Shown here: positions 1 through 9,692 of the stretch, piece by piece
How the letters are laid out: every line of letters starts with the position of its first letter
How positions within the stretch are numbered: position 1 is the stretch's first letter
Source of the DNA: Leclercia adecarboxylata
GTDB taxonomy: Bacteria; Pseudomonadota; Gammaproteobacteria; Enterobacterales; Enterobacteriaceae
Length of the DNA stretch: 64,000 nucleotides
Direction of reading: 5' to 3'
Assembly: GCF_006874705.1 (NCBI RefSeq)
Contig: NZ_CP035382.1
Span: 4,030,001 to 4,094,000, forward strand
Notes under the pieces: generated by a model
Seen by the model: only the letters and a program-made list of their open reading frames with translations
Databases searched by the model: none
Told to the model about the DNA's origin: nothing
Made by a program: the position numbers and the translations under genes

Positions 1-29
1 GTATGACTAATCATTACAAGGACCCCATT

Positions 30-1481
30 GTGAACACACTGAACCGTCGTGATTTCCCCGGTGCTCTCTATCCTGAACGTATCATCCAGTTTGGTGAGGG
101 CAACTTCCTGCGCGCGTTTATTGACTGGCAGATTGACCTGCTCAATGAACATACCGACCTGAACGCCGGTATTGCGATTGTCCGCCCAATCAAAAGCGAT
201 TTCCCGCCTTCACTGAGCACTCAGGACGGCCTCTACACCACCATCATCCGTGGCCTGAACGAGCAGGGCGAAGCGGTGAGCGACGCGCGTCTGATCCGCT
301 CGGTGAACCGCGAAATCAGCGTTTACGACCAGTACGATGAATTCCTGAAGCTGGCCCACAACCCGGAGATGCGCTTTGTCTTCTCCAACACCACGGAAGC
401 GGGCATCAGCTATCACGCCGGGGATAAGTTCGAGGATGCGCCTGCGGTCAGCTATCCGGCGAAACTGACGCGTCTGCTGTTCGAGCGTTTCAGCCATTTT
501 AACGGTGCTGTCGATAAAGGTTGGGTGATCGTCCCCTGCGAACTGATTGACTATAACGGTGACGCCCTGCGCGAGCTGGTGCTGCGCTATGCCCGGGAGT
601 GGGCGCTGCCTGCGGCCTTTACCCAGTGGCTGAACGACGCTAACAGCTTCTGCTCAACCCTGGTTGATCGTATCGTCACCGGTTATCCGCGTGATGAAGT
701 GGCCCAGCTTGAAGCCTCTCTCGGCTATCATGATGCCTTCCTCGATACCGCCGAACACTTCTACCTGTTTGTGATCCAGGGGCCAAAATCGCTGGCGCAA
801 GAGCTGCGTCTCGACAAACTGGCACTGAACGTGCTGATTGTTGATGACATCAAACCGTACAAAGAGCGTAAAGTGGCGATCCTCAACGGGGCGCATACCG
901 CCCTGGTGCCGGTGGCCTTCCAGGCCGGGCTGGATACCGTGGGTGAGGCGATGAACGATACCGGGATATGCGCCTTTGTCGAAAAAGCCATCCATGAAGA
1001 GATTATTCCGGTGCTCGATCTGCCGCGTGATGAGCTGGCCTCCTTCGCCAGTGCAGTCACGGGCCGTTTCCGCAACCCGTATATCAAACATCAGCTGCTG
1101 TCGATTGCGCTCAACGGCATGACCAAGTACCGCACGCGTATTCTGCCGCAGCTTCTGGCAGGGCAGCAGGCCAGCGGCAAACTCCCGGCGCGTCTGACGT
1201 TTGCCCTGGCGGCGCTGATTGCCTTCTACCGTGCGGAACGTAACGGTGAAAGCTACCCGGTGCAGGACGATGCCCACTGGATCACCCGCTTCCAGCAGCT
1301 GTGGACCCAGCATCACGATCGACAGATCACAACCCGCGAGCTGGTGAGCGCGGTACTGAGCGTCAGCGAGCACTGGGAGCAGGATCTGACTCAGGTTACT
1401 GGCCTGGTGGAACAGGTTACGCAGGATCTGGATGCGATTCTGCAGAAAGGGATGCGTGAAGCGGTAAAACCGCTCTGCTAA
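30..1481 (+). CDS. uxaB: Tagaturonate reductase (altronate oxidoreductase) UxaB
   Basis: Cytoplasmic NADH-dependent enzyme that interconverts tagaturonate and altronate in galacturonate catabolism. The protein is almost collinear with E. coli UxaB. I choose the GTG at 30 because AAGGA lies 7 bases upstream (18-22) and this gives 483 residues, the E. coli length; an ATG at 3 would add nine extra residues. Visible family features are 'FGEGNFLR' near residue 21 in the N-terminal nucleotide-binding fold, the mannitol-dehydrogenase-type signature '[13 protein letters not shown]', and 'KVAILNGAH' in the catalytic region. It lies beside yneE, as in E. coli. Confidence 0.97.
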   Translation: MNTLNRRDFPGALYPERIIQFGEGNFLRAFIDWQIDLLNEHTDLNAGIAIVRPIKSDFPPSLSTQDGLYTTIIRGLNEQGEAVSDARLIRSVNREISVYDQYDEFLKLAHNPEMRFVFSNTTEAGISYHAGDKFEDAPAVSYPAKLTRLLFERFSHFNGAVDKGWVIVPCELIDYNGDALRELVLRYAREWALPAAFTQWLNDANSFCSTLVDRIVTGYPRDEVAQLEASLGYHDAFLDTAEHFYLFVIQGPKSLAQELRLDKLALNVLIVDDIKPYKERKVAILNGAHTALVPVAFQAGLDTVGEAMNDTGICAFVEKAIHEEIIPVLDLPRDELASFASAVTGRFRNPYIKHQLLSIALNGMTKYRTRILPQLLAGQQASGKLPARLTFALAALIAFYRAERNGESYPVQDDAHWITRFQQLWTQHHDRQITTRELVSAVLSVSEHWEQDLTQVTGLVEQVTQDLDAILQKGMREAVKPLC

Positions 1482-1491
1482 TCCGCTGAAC

Positions 1492-1518
1492 TTCCCCTCA
1501 TCCTCAGGGTGAGGGGAA
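1492..1518. terminator. GC-rich hairpin after uxaB (possible terminator)
   Basis: TTCCCCTCA and TGAGGGGAA form a perfect 9-bp stem about 10 bases after the uxaB stop. No T-run follows on either strand, so a rho-independent role is uncertain; it could also be an RNA-stabilising hairpin. Confidence 0.35.
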
Positions 1519-1711
1519 AAACACCGCACCGTTATTGACCCATCATCCATTTTAGTTACAACATACTTTAAGTTATTCCTGTTACCGCCTCCTCAACACC
1601 GTGCGGTCTGCCTTTCGCCTCGCAATAACGTCATCATTTTTTAACATACTTGCAACCGTGACGACGATCACGTTTAATAGTCACCGCTCTTTTTTCCCGA
1701 TGAAGCTGACT

Positions 1712-2626
1712 ATGATTGTTCGACCTCAACAGCACTGGTTGCGTCTGATTTTTGTCTGGCACGGTTCCGTGCTGACCAAAATCTTTTCCCGCCTGTTTCT
1801 AAACTTTTTGCTCTCTATCGTCGTGATCCTGATGTTGCCCTGGTACACCTCGCTGGGCATTCGTCTGACGGTAGCGCCGTTCAGTATTCTCGGGGTCGCC
1901 ATCGCGATCTTCCTCGGGTTCCGCAATAACGCCTGCTACGCACGCTATGTCGAAGCGCGGCAGTTGTGGGGCCAGCTGATGATTGCGTCGCGCTCGCTGT
2001 TCCGCGAAGTCAAAAACACGCTGCCGGACGACCCCGCGCTTGGCGAGTTTGTCCGCCTGCAGATTGCGTTTGCCCATTGTCTGCGCATGACCCTGCGCAG
2101 ACAGCCCCAGGCCGACCAGCTTTCGGCGTATCTTTCCGAGGAAAACCTGCGCGTGGCGATGGATTCCAGCTCGCCTGCTAACCGCATTCTGCTGATCATG
2201 GGCGAATGGCTGGCGGTAAGACGCCGGAAAGGGGAGTTGTCGGATATCCTGTTCCACAGCCTGAATATTCGTCTCAATGATATGTCGACCGTGCTGGCCG
2301 GCTGCGAGCGTATCGCCAACACCCCGGTGCCTTTTGCCTACACCCTGATCCTGCACCGCACCGTCTACCTGTTCTGCATCATGCTGCCGTTTGCGCTGGT
2401 CAGCGATCTGCACTACATGACGCCGTTCGTGTCGGTGCTGATCTCCTACACCTTTATCTCGCTGGATACCCTGGCGGAAGAGCTGGAGGAGCCCTTCGGC
2501 ACCGAGAATAACGATTTACCGCTGGATGCCATCTGCAACGCGATGGAGATTGATCTGCTGCAGATGAACGATGAGCAGCAGATCCCGGCGCGCAAACTGC
2601 CGGACAAATATTACCAGCTGACGTAA
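1712..2626 (+). CDS. yneE: Bestrophin-like membrane protein YneE
   Basis: Inner-membrane protein of the bestrophin/RFP-TM (UPF0187) family, whose bacterial members form pentameric ion channels; the physiological ion in enterics is not settled. The ATG at 1712 gives 304 residues, the length of E. coli YneE, and the sequence starts with the same 'MIVRPQQHWLR'. The frame remains open upstream to about 1601, but without a ribosome site or homology. Hydrophobic stretches lie near residues 22-60 and 210-255. The conserved segment 'EELEEPFGTENNDLPLDAIC' close to the C-terminus is a family hallmark. Confidence 0.93.
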   Translation: MIVRPQQHWLRLIFVWHGSVLTKIFSRLFLNFLLSIVVILMLPWYTSLGIRLTVAPFSILGVAIAIFLGFRNNACYARYVEARQLWGQLMIASRSLFREVKNTLPDDPALGEFVRLQIAFAHCLRMTLRRQPQADQLSAYLSEENLRVAMDSSSPANRILLIMGEWLAVRRRKGELSDILFHSLNIRLNDMSTVLAGCERIANTPVPFAYTLILHRTVYLFCIMLPFALVSDLHYMTPFVSVLISYTFISLDTLAEELEEPFGTENNDLPLDAICNAMEIDLLQMNDEQQIPARKLPDKYYQLT

Positions 2627-2758
2627 GCGTTTGTATCCCAGTGTATCCGGGCGCGGGCAGGATACAGCGGCTTGCAAAACGGGCCATTTTGCACATATTC
2701 GGCATACATCAGGGTGGTGAGATAAGCGGGTAAATTCTACTGACCCGGAGATACCACC

Positions 2759-3754
2759 ATGATGAACAAACTGGCTTATTCAACCCTGGCGCTGACCCTC
2801 TCTTTCGCGACCGTTTCCGCCTGTCAGGCCGAAGCGGCGGGCACGGATTATGCCGCTGCTTTTAACCAGATCCGCCAGATTGACGCGGGCGATCTGAATA
2901 TTGGCTATGTCGATATCGGGCCGAAAAACGGCGAACCGGTGATCCTGCTTCACGGCTGGCCGTACGACATTCAAAGCTATGCCCAGGTTGCCCCTCAGCT
3001 TGCGGCAAAAGGCTACCGGGTGATTGTGCCGTACAACCGCGGGTTCGGGACGACGCATTTTCTGTCGCCGGGCACGCCGCGCAACGGTCAGCCAGCGGCC
3101 ATGGCGAAAGACGTCATTAACCTGATGGATGCGCTGAAAATCAAACGTGCGGTCTTCGCCGGTTACGACTGGGGGGCCAGAACGGCGGATATCGTGGCGG
3201 CACTGTGGCCGGAGCGCGTGAAATCGCTGGTTTCGGTGAGCGGGTATCTGATTGGCAATCAGAAGACAGGGGAAAAACCGCTGCCGCCGCAGGCCGAGTT
3301 ACAGTGGTGGTATCAGTTCTATTTCGCCACCGAGCGCGGTGAAAAGGGCTATGCCGCCAACACCCATGACTTCGCGAAACTGATCTGGACTCTGGCCTCG
3401 CCCGGCTGGAAATTCAGCGACGCCACTTTTAACGTCAGCGCCAAAGCGCTGGATAACCCGGATCACGTGGCGGTCACTATCAGCAACTACCGCTGGCGTC
3501 TGGGGCTCGAAAAAGGAGAACGCCGCTACGACAGCTATGAACAAAAGCTGGCGGCTGGCCCGACCATCAGCGTGCCGACCATTACCATCGAAGGCGACAA
3601 TAACGGTGCGCCGCACCCGGCTCCTGAAGCCTATGCCGCGAAATTCACCGGCAAATATCAGCATCGCACCTTTACCGGCAACATCGGCCACAATCCGGCG
3701 CAGGAAGATCCGCAGGACTTCGTCAAGGCGGTGGTGGATGCGGATCGGTTGTAA
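2759..3754 (+). CDS. Exported alpha/beta hydrolase, epoxide-hydrolase/dehalogenase-like
   Basis: An alpha/beta-hydrolase with an N-terminal export signal. The oxyanion motif 'HGWP' is at 65-68, the nucleophile elbow 'GYDWGA' puts Asp at 137 (aspartate as nucleophile is typical of epoxide hydrolases and haloalkane dehalogenases), and the catalytic His is likely His311 in 'IGHNPAQ'. The signal region contains 'VSAC' at 19-22, which fits a lipobox, so it may be a lipoprotein; signal peptidase I cleavage after 'QAEA' is the alternative. GGAG sits 8 bases before the first of two adjacent ATGs. The substrate is unknown. It precedes a two-component pair by 47 bases. Confidence 0.8.
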   Translation: MMNKLAYSTLALTLSFATVSACQAEAAGTDYAAAFNQIRQIDAGDLNIGYVDIGPKNGEPVILLHGWPYDIQSYAQVAPQLAAKGYRVIVPYNRGFGTTHFLSPGTPRNGQPAAMAKDVINLMDALKIKRAVFAGYDWGARTADIVAALWPERVKSLVSVSGYLIGNQKTGEKPLPPQAELQWWYQFYFATERGEKGYAANTHDFAKLIWTLASPGWKFSDATFNVSAKALDNPDHVAVTISNYRWRLGLEKGERRYDSYEQKLAAGPTISVPTITIEGDNNGAPHPAPEAYAAKFTGKYQHRTFTGNIGHNPAQEDPQDFVKAVVDADRL

Positions 3755-3801
3755 GCCAACTATGCTATTTTTGGCGAATTGCTGATAAACAGGAGCTTAG
3801 G

Positions 3802-4542
3802 GTGGAGACAATCGATCACATACTTGTCGTCGATGACGACCGGGATATTCGCGAGCTGGTCGTCGATTATCTGCTGAAGTCGGGCTATCGCGCCACCGGC
3901 GCCGCCAACGGCAAAGAGATGCGTGCCGTACTCGATAAACAGGCGGTCGATCTGGTGGTGCTGGATATCATGATGCCCGGTGACGACGGACTCACCCTGT
4001 GCCGCCAGCTGCGCAGCGGGCAACATAAAGATCTGCCGATACTGATGTTGACCGCGCGCCACGACGACATGGATCGCATTCTGGGTCTGGAGATGGGGGC
4101 CGACGATTATGTGGTCAAACCCTTTGTGGCGCGCGAGCTGCTGGCGCGGATCAAAGCGATACTGCGCCGCTTTCGCACGCTGCCGCCCAACCTGCAGGTG
4201 ACCGAAGCCGGACGGATCATCGCCTTCGGCGACTGGCAGCTCGACACCAGCGCCCGTCATCTGCTGGATGCCACCGGCACCATCGTGGCGCTGAGCGGGG
4301 CGGAGTACCGTTTGCTGCGGGTGTTTGTCGATCATCCCCAGCGCGTATTAACCCGCGATCAGCTGCTGAATTTTACACAGGGCCGGGATGCGGAGCTGTT
4401 CGAACGCTCCATCGATCTGCTGGTCAGCCGCGTGCGACAGCGTCTGAATGAGGATGTACGCTCACCACGGTATATAAAAACAGTGCGCAGTGAAGGCTAT
4501 GTCTTTTCGATGCCGGTGAGCATTCTTGAGGTCAGAGAATGA
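3802..4542 (+). CDS. OmpR-family response regulator
   Basis: Cytoplasmic DNA-binding response regulator of 246 residues. The receiver domain (about 5-120) has the acidic pocket 'VDDDRD', phospho-acceptor Asp55 in 'VVLDIMMPG', and Lys106 in 'VVKPF'. A winged-helix output domain (about 140-240) ends 'YIKTVRSEGYVFS', as in OmpR/PhoB regulators. The start is a GTG with AGGAG 6 bases upstream. It overlaps the following kinase gene by 4 bases (ATGA), so the two are translationally coupled. The signal and regulon are unknown; the neighbouring exported hydrolase and DipZ-like gene are candidates. Confidence 0.92.
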   Translation: METIDHILVVDDDRDIRELVVDYLLKSGYRATGAANGKEMRAVLDKQAVDLVVLDIMMPGDDGLTLCRQLRSGQHKDLPILMLTARHDDMDRILGLEMGADDYVVKPFVARELLARIKAILRRFRTLPPNLQVTEAGRIIAFGDWQLDTSARHLLDATGTIVALSGAEYRLLRVFVDHPQRVLTRDQLLNFTQGRDAELFERSIDLLVSRVRQRLNEDVRSPRYIKTVRSEGYVFSMPVSILEVRE

Positions 4543-5840
4543 GGCTTTGGCCGCGTTCGCTGCATTATCGTCTGCTGCTGATCGTCCTGCTGGGTTTGCT
4601 GCTTGCCAACGGCCTGAGCCTGGCGCTGGTGATGGCCGAGCGCATGAGCAGCGTGCGTAACGTGATGCTGGGTAATCTGCAGGACGATGTCTCCACCAGC
4701 GTGGCGATTCTTGACCGGCTGCCCGCCAGTGAGCGGGCGCAGTGGCTTCCGCGTCTTGACCGGGATAACTATCACTATGTGCTGGGCCCGGGCGAGCCGG
4801 GCGCTCCACCCGCAGACGCCCGTTCCCGGGATGCGGTCCGCACGATAACAGAGAGCCTGGAAACCCGGTATCCGCTGCGCTTCACGGCGGTGCCGGGGCC
4901 GGTTTCGCATATTCAGGCGCACCTGACCCTGGGCGACGGCTCGCCGCTGACGCTGGATCTCACCCCCCGGATGCCGCCGGTGGCCCGCTGGCTGCCGGTG
5001 GTGTTTGTTATTCAGCTGCTGCTGGTGGCGATCTGCGCCTGGCTGGCGGTGCGCCAGGTGGTGCGTCCCTTTACCCGCTTTACCCGGGCAGTCGATACCC
5101 TTGAGCCCGCCAGCCCCAATCCACTGATGCTCACCGAGCAAGGCCCGCTGGAGGTGCAGCATGCAGCCCGCGCCTTTAACGCCATGCAGGCCCGGATCCA
5201 GACCTCGCTGAAGGAGAGGGCGCAGATCCTCGCCGCTATCTCACATGATTTACAGACGCCCATCACCCGGATGCGGCTGCGGGTGGAGATGGCCGACCAG
5301 CCCGAGCTGCGCGACAAACTGACCCAGGATCTGGACAGCATGACCCGGCTGGTGCGGGAGGGGATCGACTACGCCCGTTCATCCGGGGTTTCGCCCGAGC
5401 CGGTGCGCAACGTCGATCTCTATAACTTTATCGATACCCTGATCTGCGATTACACCGATACCGGTAAAAACGTGCAGTTTACTGCCGCCCGCACCGCCTT
5501 GCCTTTTGCTACCCGTCCGCAGGCGCTGCACCGTATCCTGACTAATCTGCTGGATAATGCCCTGAAGTTTGGCGATGCCGCAGAGGTGACGCTGACGGTG
5601 CACGACAAAACGGTGTTGATCGCCGTAGAGGATAACGGCCCGGGTATTCCCGGAGACGAGCTGGCGGCGGTGTTGCAGCCGTTCTACCGCGTGGAATCCT
5701 CCCGCAACCGGGAAACCGGCGGTACGGGGCTGGGGCTGGCGATTGCCGCCCAGCTGACCGCCCAGCTTGACGGCCAGTTACAGCTGGCGAACCGCCCCGA
5801 GGGCGGGCTTTGCGCACGGATTACCTTGCCGGTGATGTGA
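4539..5840 (+). CDS. EnvZ-like sensor histidine kinase
   Basis: Membrane sensor kinase of 433 residues, partner of the regulator it overlaps. It has transmembrane helices near 10-32 and 151-172 around a periplasmic domain of roughly 118 residues with no recognisable fold, then HAMP (about 172-225), a DHp domain with phospho-accepting His236 in 'ISHDLQTP', and a CA domain with N-box 'NLLDNALKFGD', G1 'VEDNGPGIP' and G2 'GGTGLGLAIA'. All catalytic boxes are intact. I cannot match it to a named E. coli system. Confidence 0.92.
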   Translation: MRLWPRSLHYRLLLIVLLGLLLANGLSLALVMAERMSSVRNVMLGNLQDDVSTSVAILDRLPASERAQWLPRLDRDNYHYVLGPGEPGAPPADARSRDAVRTITESLETRYPLRFTAVPGPVSHIQAHLTLGDGSPLTLDLTPRMPPVARWLPVVFVIQLLLVAICAWLAVRQVVRPFTRFTRAVDTLEPASPNPLMLTEQGPLEVQHAARAFNAMQARIQTSLKERAQILAAISHDLQTPITRMRLRVEMADQPELRDKLTQDLDSMTRLVREGIDYARSSGVSPEPVRNVDLYNFIDTLICDYTDTGKNVQFTAARTALPFATRPQALHRILTNLLDNALKFGDAAEVTLTVHDKTVLIAVEDNGPGIPGDELAAVLQPFYRVESSRNRETGGTGLGLAIAAQLTAQLDGQLQLANRPEGGLCARITLPVM

Positions 5841-5843
5841 ATT

Positions 5844-5926
5844 GCCGGGTGGCGGCTGCGCCTTACCCGGCCTACAAAACCCTTGCTTTGCCCTTGTAGG
5901 CCCGGCAAGCGTAGCCCCGCCGGGCA
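5844..5926. repeat. BIME (two facing REP units)
   Basis: A REP unit (5844-5875) and an inverted REP unit (5896-5926) face each other in the gap after the kinase gene. Both carry the classical GCCGGGTGGCGGC...CCCGGCCTAC pattern of enterobacterial repetitive extragenic palindromes. Confidence 0.9.
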
Positions 5927-6080
5927 GTCAGGCCGCACCATTTGTACCGCACTGTATCCCGGCGCTAAACGAATACACCACCTGACAAAATCCCCAATTG
6001 CCCACACATGCCAGATACCTCCCCACGCTGTAATAGCCTCACTGCAATAGTCGCAGCCAACCGCTTTAGTGAGGTGTGTT

Positions 6081-7271
6081 ATGTTTCTTTTAATCGCATT
6101 TTTAGGTGGGATGGTCAGCCTGCTCAGCCCCTGTACGCTTCCCGTCATCCCGCTGCTGTTCGCCGGTTTTCGCGGCCAGAAGCGCCAGCTTATCGCCATG
6201 CTGTTTGGGATGGTGATCATGTTTACCCTGGTCGCCAGCCTGATCGCCGTCGCCAGCGACTGGGTGGTCAGCGCTACGATTGTCGGACGCTGGATTGCGC
6301 TGGCGTTGTTGAGCCTCGCCGCGCTGGCCTTGATCTTCCCGCCATTTGCGCAGCGCATTGCCGGGCCCGCATTACGTCTCGGCAATGCGATCAATACCCG
6401 GAGCAGCCGCACCCGGGGCATCGCCTCGGCAGTGCTCGCCGGGCTGGCGGTCGGGCTGCTGTGGTCGCCGTGCGCCGGGCCGGTGCTGGGGGCCATTCTC
6501 AGCCTGAGTCTCGCAGGCCATAACCCGATTGCTACCGGTAGCCTGCTGGCAGCGTACGGCAGCGGCTGCGCCGTCATGCTCGCGCTGCTCGGCTTTAGCG
6601 GGCAGGCGCTGATTGCGCGTCTGAAAACCCAGTCTGGGCTGATGGACGGGCTGCGAAAAGCGGCGGGGGTTGCGATGCTGATGTCGGTGGCGTTTACCGC
6701 GTTCGGTCTGAACAGCGTCTTTCAGGGAGCAAACGGCGTAGCCGACCGGCTTGAGAAAACGCTGTTGCAGCTGGTGCCGGAAAGCTCCCCTCAGCCCAGG
6801 CTTCAGCCGGTGGCGCAGCCCGTCACCACCAGCGCTATGCCGTCGCTGGAAGGCGGAACCGGATGGCTGAACGGTGAGCCGGTCAGCCCGGCGTCGTTAA
6901 AAGGTAAGGTAGTGCTGATCGACTTCTGGACCTGGGACTGCATCAACTGTCAGCATACGCTGCCGCACGTTCGCGAATGGGCCAATAAATATCAGGCCCA
7001 GGGACTGGTGGTGATTGGCGTCCATACCCCGGAATATCCGTGGGAAAAACCGCTGACGTCGGTGCAGCAGGCCATCAACAAATGGCAACTGCCGTACCGG
7101 GTGGTGACTGACAACAACTACAAGATCTGGACGGCCTTCGGCAATCGTTACTGGCCGGCGCACTACTTCTTCGATGCCAAAGGCCAGCTGCGCTACGCCT
7201 CTTTCGGGGAGGGGAATAACGACAAGCAGGAGCAGGTGATCCAGCAGCTGCTGAAAGAGGCGAAGGCGTAA
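6081..7271 (+). CDS. DipZ-like CcdA/thioredoxin fusion protein
   Basis: Membrane thiol-redox protein that by family role carries electrons across the inner membrane to a periplasmic thioredoxin-like domain. Residues 1-230 form a CcdA/DsbD-type multi-helix domain with paired cysteines Cys18 ('LLSPCTLP') and Cys131 ('LWSPCAGP'). Residues 255-396 are a thioredoxin/TlpA-like domain with CINC at 287-290 after 'FWTWD', the DipZ signature. It is shorter than mycobacterial DipZ, which has an extra C-terminal domain. I place the start at the ATG at 6081 (GAGGTG 5 bases upstream) rather than the GTG 12 bases earlier. The stop abuts the convergent tam gene with no spacer. Confidence 0.85.
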   Translation: MFLLIAFLGGMVSLLSPCTLPVIPLLFAGFRGQKRQLIAMLFGMVIMFTLVASLIAVASDWVVSATIVGRWIALALLSLAALALIFPPFAQRIAGPALRLGNAINTRSSRTRGIASAVLAGLAVGLLWSPCAGPVLGAILSLSLAGHNPIATGSLLAAYGSGCAVMLALLGFSGQALIARLKTQSGLMDGLRKAAGVAMLMSVAFTAFGLNSVFQGANGVADRLEKTLLQLVPESSPQPRLQPVAQPVTTSAMPSLEGGTGWLNGEPVSPASLKGKVVLIDFWTWDCINCQHTLPHVREWANKYQAQGLVVIGVHTPEYPWEKPLTSVQQAINKWQLPYRVVTDNNYKIWTAFGNRYWPAHYFFDAKGQLRYASFGEGNNDKQEQVIQQLLKEAKA

Positions 7272-8030
7272 TCAGGGTTCGCGTCTGGCAATGATAAACA
7301 GGCGCGGGAAGGCCAGCAGTATCTGCCCGTTTTCCTGCAGCGGATACTGCTCTTCCAGCAGCTGATGATAGCGATGCAGATAGCGCTGTTGCTCGCTCTC
7401 GTTCAGATCCTGCAGCCAGGGCCGCAGACCGGTAGCGCTCACCCAGTCAATAATCGCCTGGTGCGAACTCATCTGGTGAAAATAGGTGGTGCGCCAGATG
7501 TCCACCTTGCATCCCGCCTCGGTCAGAATATCGTAATACGCATGGACGCCCGCCAGGGCCGCGCGGCCGCGATCCGGATAATCCTGTTCAAAGGCCACCT
7601 CCCGCATCAGCATGTGCGTCGGCTCCAGATCGTTATCCGGCATCTGGATCGCCAGCACGCCGTTCAGCTTCAGCAGCGAGACCAGATGCGGCAGCAGGTC
7701 GTAATGGTTCTCAACCCACTGCAACGAAGCGTTGGCGTAGATCACGCTCAGAGCCTGTTCCGGGCGATAGTGGCGAATATCGGCCTCTACAAACCGGCAG
7801 TCGGGCAGCGCGGCTCTGGCCTCCACCAGCATCGCGGGCGAGGTATCGACTCCGGTGATGCGCGCCGAGGGCCAGCGCTGCTGAAGCAGCGCCGTGCTGT
7901 TGCCCGGCCCGCAGCCCAGATCGACGACATCGGTAACCTCGTCAAGCGCAATGCGGGAAAGGAGTTCTAAGGCGGGTCGGGTGCGTTCAGCGCCGTATTG
8001 CAGATACAGGGCGGGGTTCCAGTCGGTCAT
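7272..8030 (-). CDS. tam: Trans-aconitate 2-methyltransferase Tam
   Basis: Cytoplasmic SAM-dependent methyltransferase that methylates trans-aconitate, a damaged TCA-cycle by-product that inhibits aconitase. The protein has 252 residues, the usual length. SAM-binding motif I 'VDLGCGPG' is at 36-43, with the acidic residue 'GVDTSP' and the motif 'YANASLQWV' characteristic of Tam. In E. coli it is also close to yneE and uxaB, so orthology is supported by gene context. Confidence 0.95.
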   Translation of the reverse strand: MTDWNPALYLQYGAERTRPALELLSRIALDEVTDVVDLGCGPGNSTALLQQRWPSARITGVDTSPAMLVEARAALPDCRFVEADIRHYRPEQALSVIYANASLQWVENHYDLLPHLVSLLKLNGVLAIQMPDNDLEPTHMLMREVAFEQDYPDRGRAALAGVHAYYDILTEAGCKVDIWRTTYFHQMSSHQAIIDWVSATGLRPWLQDLNESEQQRYLHRYHQLLEEQYPLQENGQILLAFPRLFIIARREP

Positions 8031-8117
8031 GCAGGCATCTCCGGTTTGCTCTTTTCAGAAGTGTAGATGATGCGGTTTGCAGGATGACAGAAATCCGTTT
8101 CTGTCGGCGCGAATAGG

Positions 8118-8702
8118 CTAGAAGATCCCCTTCAGGGCAACGTGATACAGCAGCATAATGGTTTTGCCATCGACAATCAGGCCGTTATCAATGGCCTGCA
8201 ACGCCTGTTCTATGGGCCACTCCAGCACTTCGATATCTTCACCTTCGGCCTCAATGCCGCCACCCTCGCTGGTGCGATCGCCAGGGCGATACTCCGCGAT
8301 GTAAAAGTAGAGTTTCTCGGTGACCGAACCGGGGCTCATAAAGGCCTCAAAGACTTTCTCCACATGGTCAATTTGATACCCGGTCTCTTCTTCCGCTTCG
8401 GCCTTGATGCGCTTTTCCGGCGCCATGTTATCGAGCAGCCCGGCAGCGGCTTCAATCAGATAGCCGTCGTGACCGTTGATGTACACCGGAAAACGAAACT
8501 GACGGGTGAGGATCACCGTTCGTTTCTCACGGTTGTAGAGCAGGATCGTGGCGCCGTTTCCCCGATCATAGGCTTCACGGTTCTGGCGCTGCCACTCCCC
8601 GTTACGGCGGCGCACATCGAAGGTGTATTTTTTGAGTGTGTACCAGTCATCTGACAACGTCTGGCTATCGAGAATGCGTACTTCTGCACGATTTGATTGC
8701 AC
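8118..8702 (-). CDS. nudK: NudK-like Nudix hydrolase (GDP-mannose/ADP-sugar pyrophosphatase)
   Basis: Cytoplasmic Nudix hydrolase of 194 residues, close in layout to E. coli NudK, which hydrolyses GDP-mannose. 'YDRGNGATILLYN' and the Nudix box at about 88-109 ('GLLDNMAPEK' through 'EEETGY') are present. As in NudK, the box departs from the consensus REUXEEXGU, and here the first box glutamate is also alanine. The gene diverges from the deoR-type gene across an 87-base gap. It could be a paralogue with an ADP-ribose-type substrate rather than the true nudK orthologue. Confidence 0.75.
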   Translation of the reverse strand: MQSNRAEVRILDSQTLSDDWYTLKKYTFDVRRRNGEWQRQNREAYDRGNGATILLYNREKRTVILTRQFRFPVYINGHDGYLIEAAAGLLDNMAPEKRIKAEAEEETGYQIDHVEKVFEAFMSPGSVTEKLYFYIAEYRPGDRTSEGGGIEAEGEDIEVLEWPIEQALQAIDNGLIVDGKTIMLLYHVALKGIF

Positions 8703-8789
8703 GGTGCCTCCTGTTTACGTAGAGTGGGCATCATAAACCGCACATTCGTGCAATATCAAGATCAAACATGCAGCCTCAGGAACCGTCCC

Positions 8790-9545
8790 ATGCTCACTCG
8801 TCAACGCAAACAGCTGATCCTCGAAAAACTGAGTTCCGAGGGGCAAGTGTTATCCAAAACCCTCAGCCTGGAATTTGACGTGTCGGAAGACACCATTCGT
8901 CGGGATTTGCGCGAGCTGGCCGCCGAGGGGCGTTTACAGCGGGTACACGGCGGCGCGTTGCCGGCATCAAAGGCGGTCTCCAGCTTTGCCGAGCGGAGCC
9001 ATCTGGGCATCGAGGCGAAAAAGCGGGTGGCGAAGAAGGGCGTCGAACTGATCTCGCCCGGCCAGGTGGTGATTATCGACGGCGGAACCACTACCGCCGA
9101 GCTGGTGCGCTGCCTGCCTGCGGATCTGCCTTTCACGGCGGTGACCCACAGCCCGGGCATTGCCCTGGCGCTGGTGGCCTATCCCCGGGTGGAGGTGATC
9201 CTGATCGGCGGACGCCTGTTCCGCCACTCGGTTGTCACGGTCGGCGCCGCGGCAATTGAAGGCGTTGCGCATATCCATGCGGATCTGTTTTTCATGGGAG
9301 TGACCGGGATCCACCCTGAGGCCGGGTTAACCACGGGAGATTATGAAGAAGCGTGCATCAAACGGGCATTTTCCGGCAGAGCTGCAGAAACGGTGGTGCT
9401 GGCCTCGCCGGAAAAAATTAATACCGCATCCTCCTTCACGATCGGCGAGCTTTCGCTGATCAACACCCTGGTGGTTGAACCGGATACCGACAGCCGCTGG
9501 GTGGATGCGGTGAGTCAGCAGGGGATTTCGGTTGTGAAAGCATGA
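8790..9545 (+). CDS. DeoR/GlpR-family transcriptional regulator
   Basis: DNA-binding repressor of the DeoR family, 251 residues from the ATG at 8790, with AGGAA 7 bases upstream. An N-terminal helix-turn-helix lies at about 19-55 ('VSEDTIRRDLRELAAEGRL' with 'RVHGGAL' after it). The C-terminal DeoR sensor domain shows 'IDGGTTTAELVR' and 'FFMGVTGI', which normally bind a phosphorylated sugar. No sugar operon sits beside it, so it may act on the divergent nudK-like gene or elsewhere. Confidence 0.88.
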   Translation: MLTRQRKQLILEKLSSEGQVLSKTLSLEFDVSEDTIRRDLRELAAEGRLQRVHGGALPASKAVSSFAERSHLGIEAKKRVAKKGVELISPGQVVIIDGGTTTAELVRCLPADLPFTAVTHSPGIALALVAYPRVEVILIGGRLFRHSVVTVGAAAIEGVAHIHADLFFMGVTGIHPEAGLTTGDYEEACIKRAFSGRAAETVVLASPEKINTASSFTIGELSLINTLVVEPDTDSRWVDAVSQQGISVVKA

Positions 9546-9692
9546 CTCGCTTAACTCCAGCATTATGTTGTTTAATCCTGATTCTTCGCGTTAATTCTCT
9601 TATTTTGTGATTTATGGCTGATAGCGAAACGATGAGAGTAACTCTATAATATTGTGTGTTAACGCCAAAAATCGCGGTTAAGGTACAAAATA

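Noticed and set aside
654..1550. Long minus-strand frame opposite uxaB
   Set aside because: It is antisense to a near-identical E. coli enzyme gene, and its length is explained by the codon bias and high G+C of uxaB.
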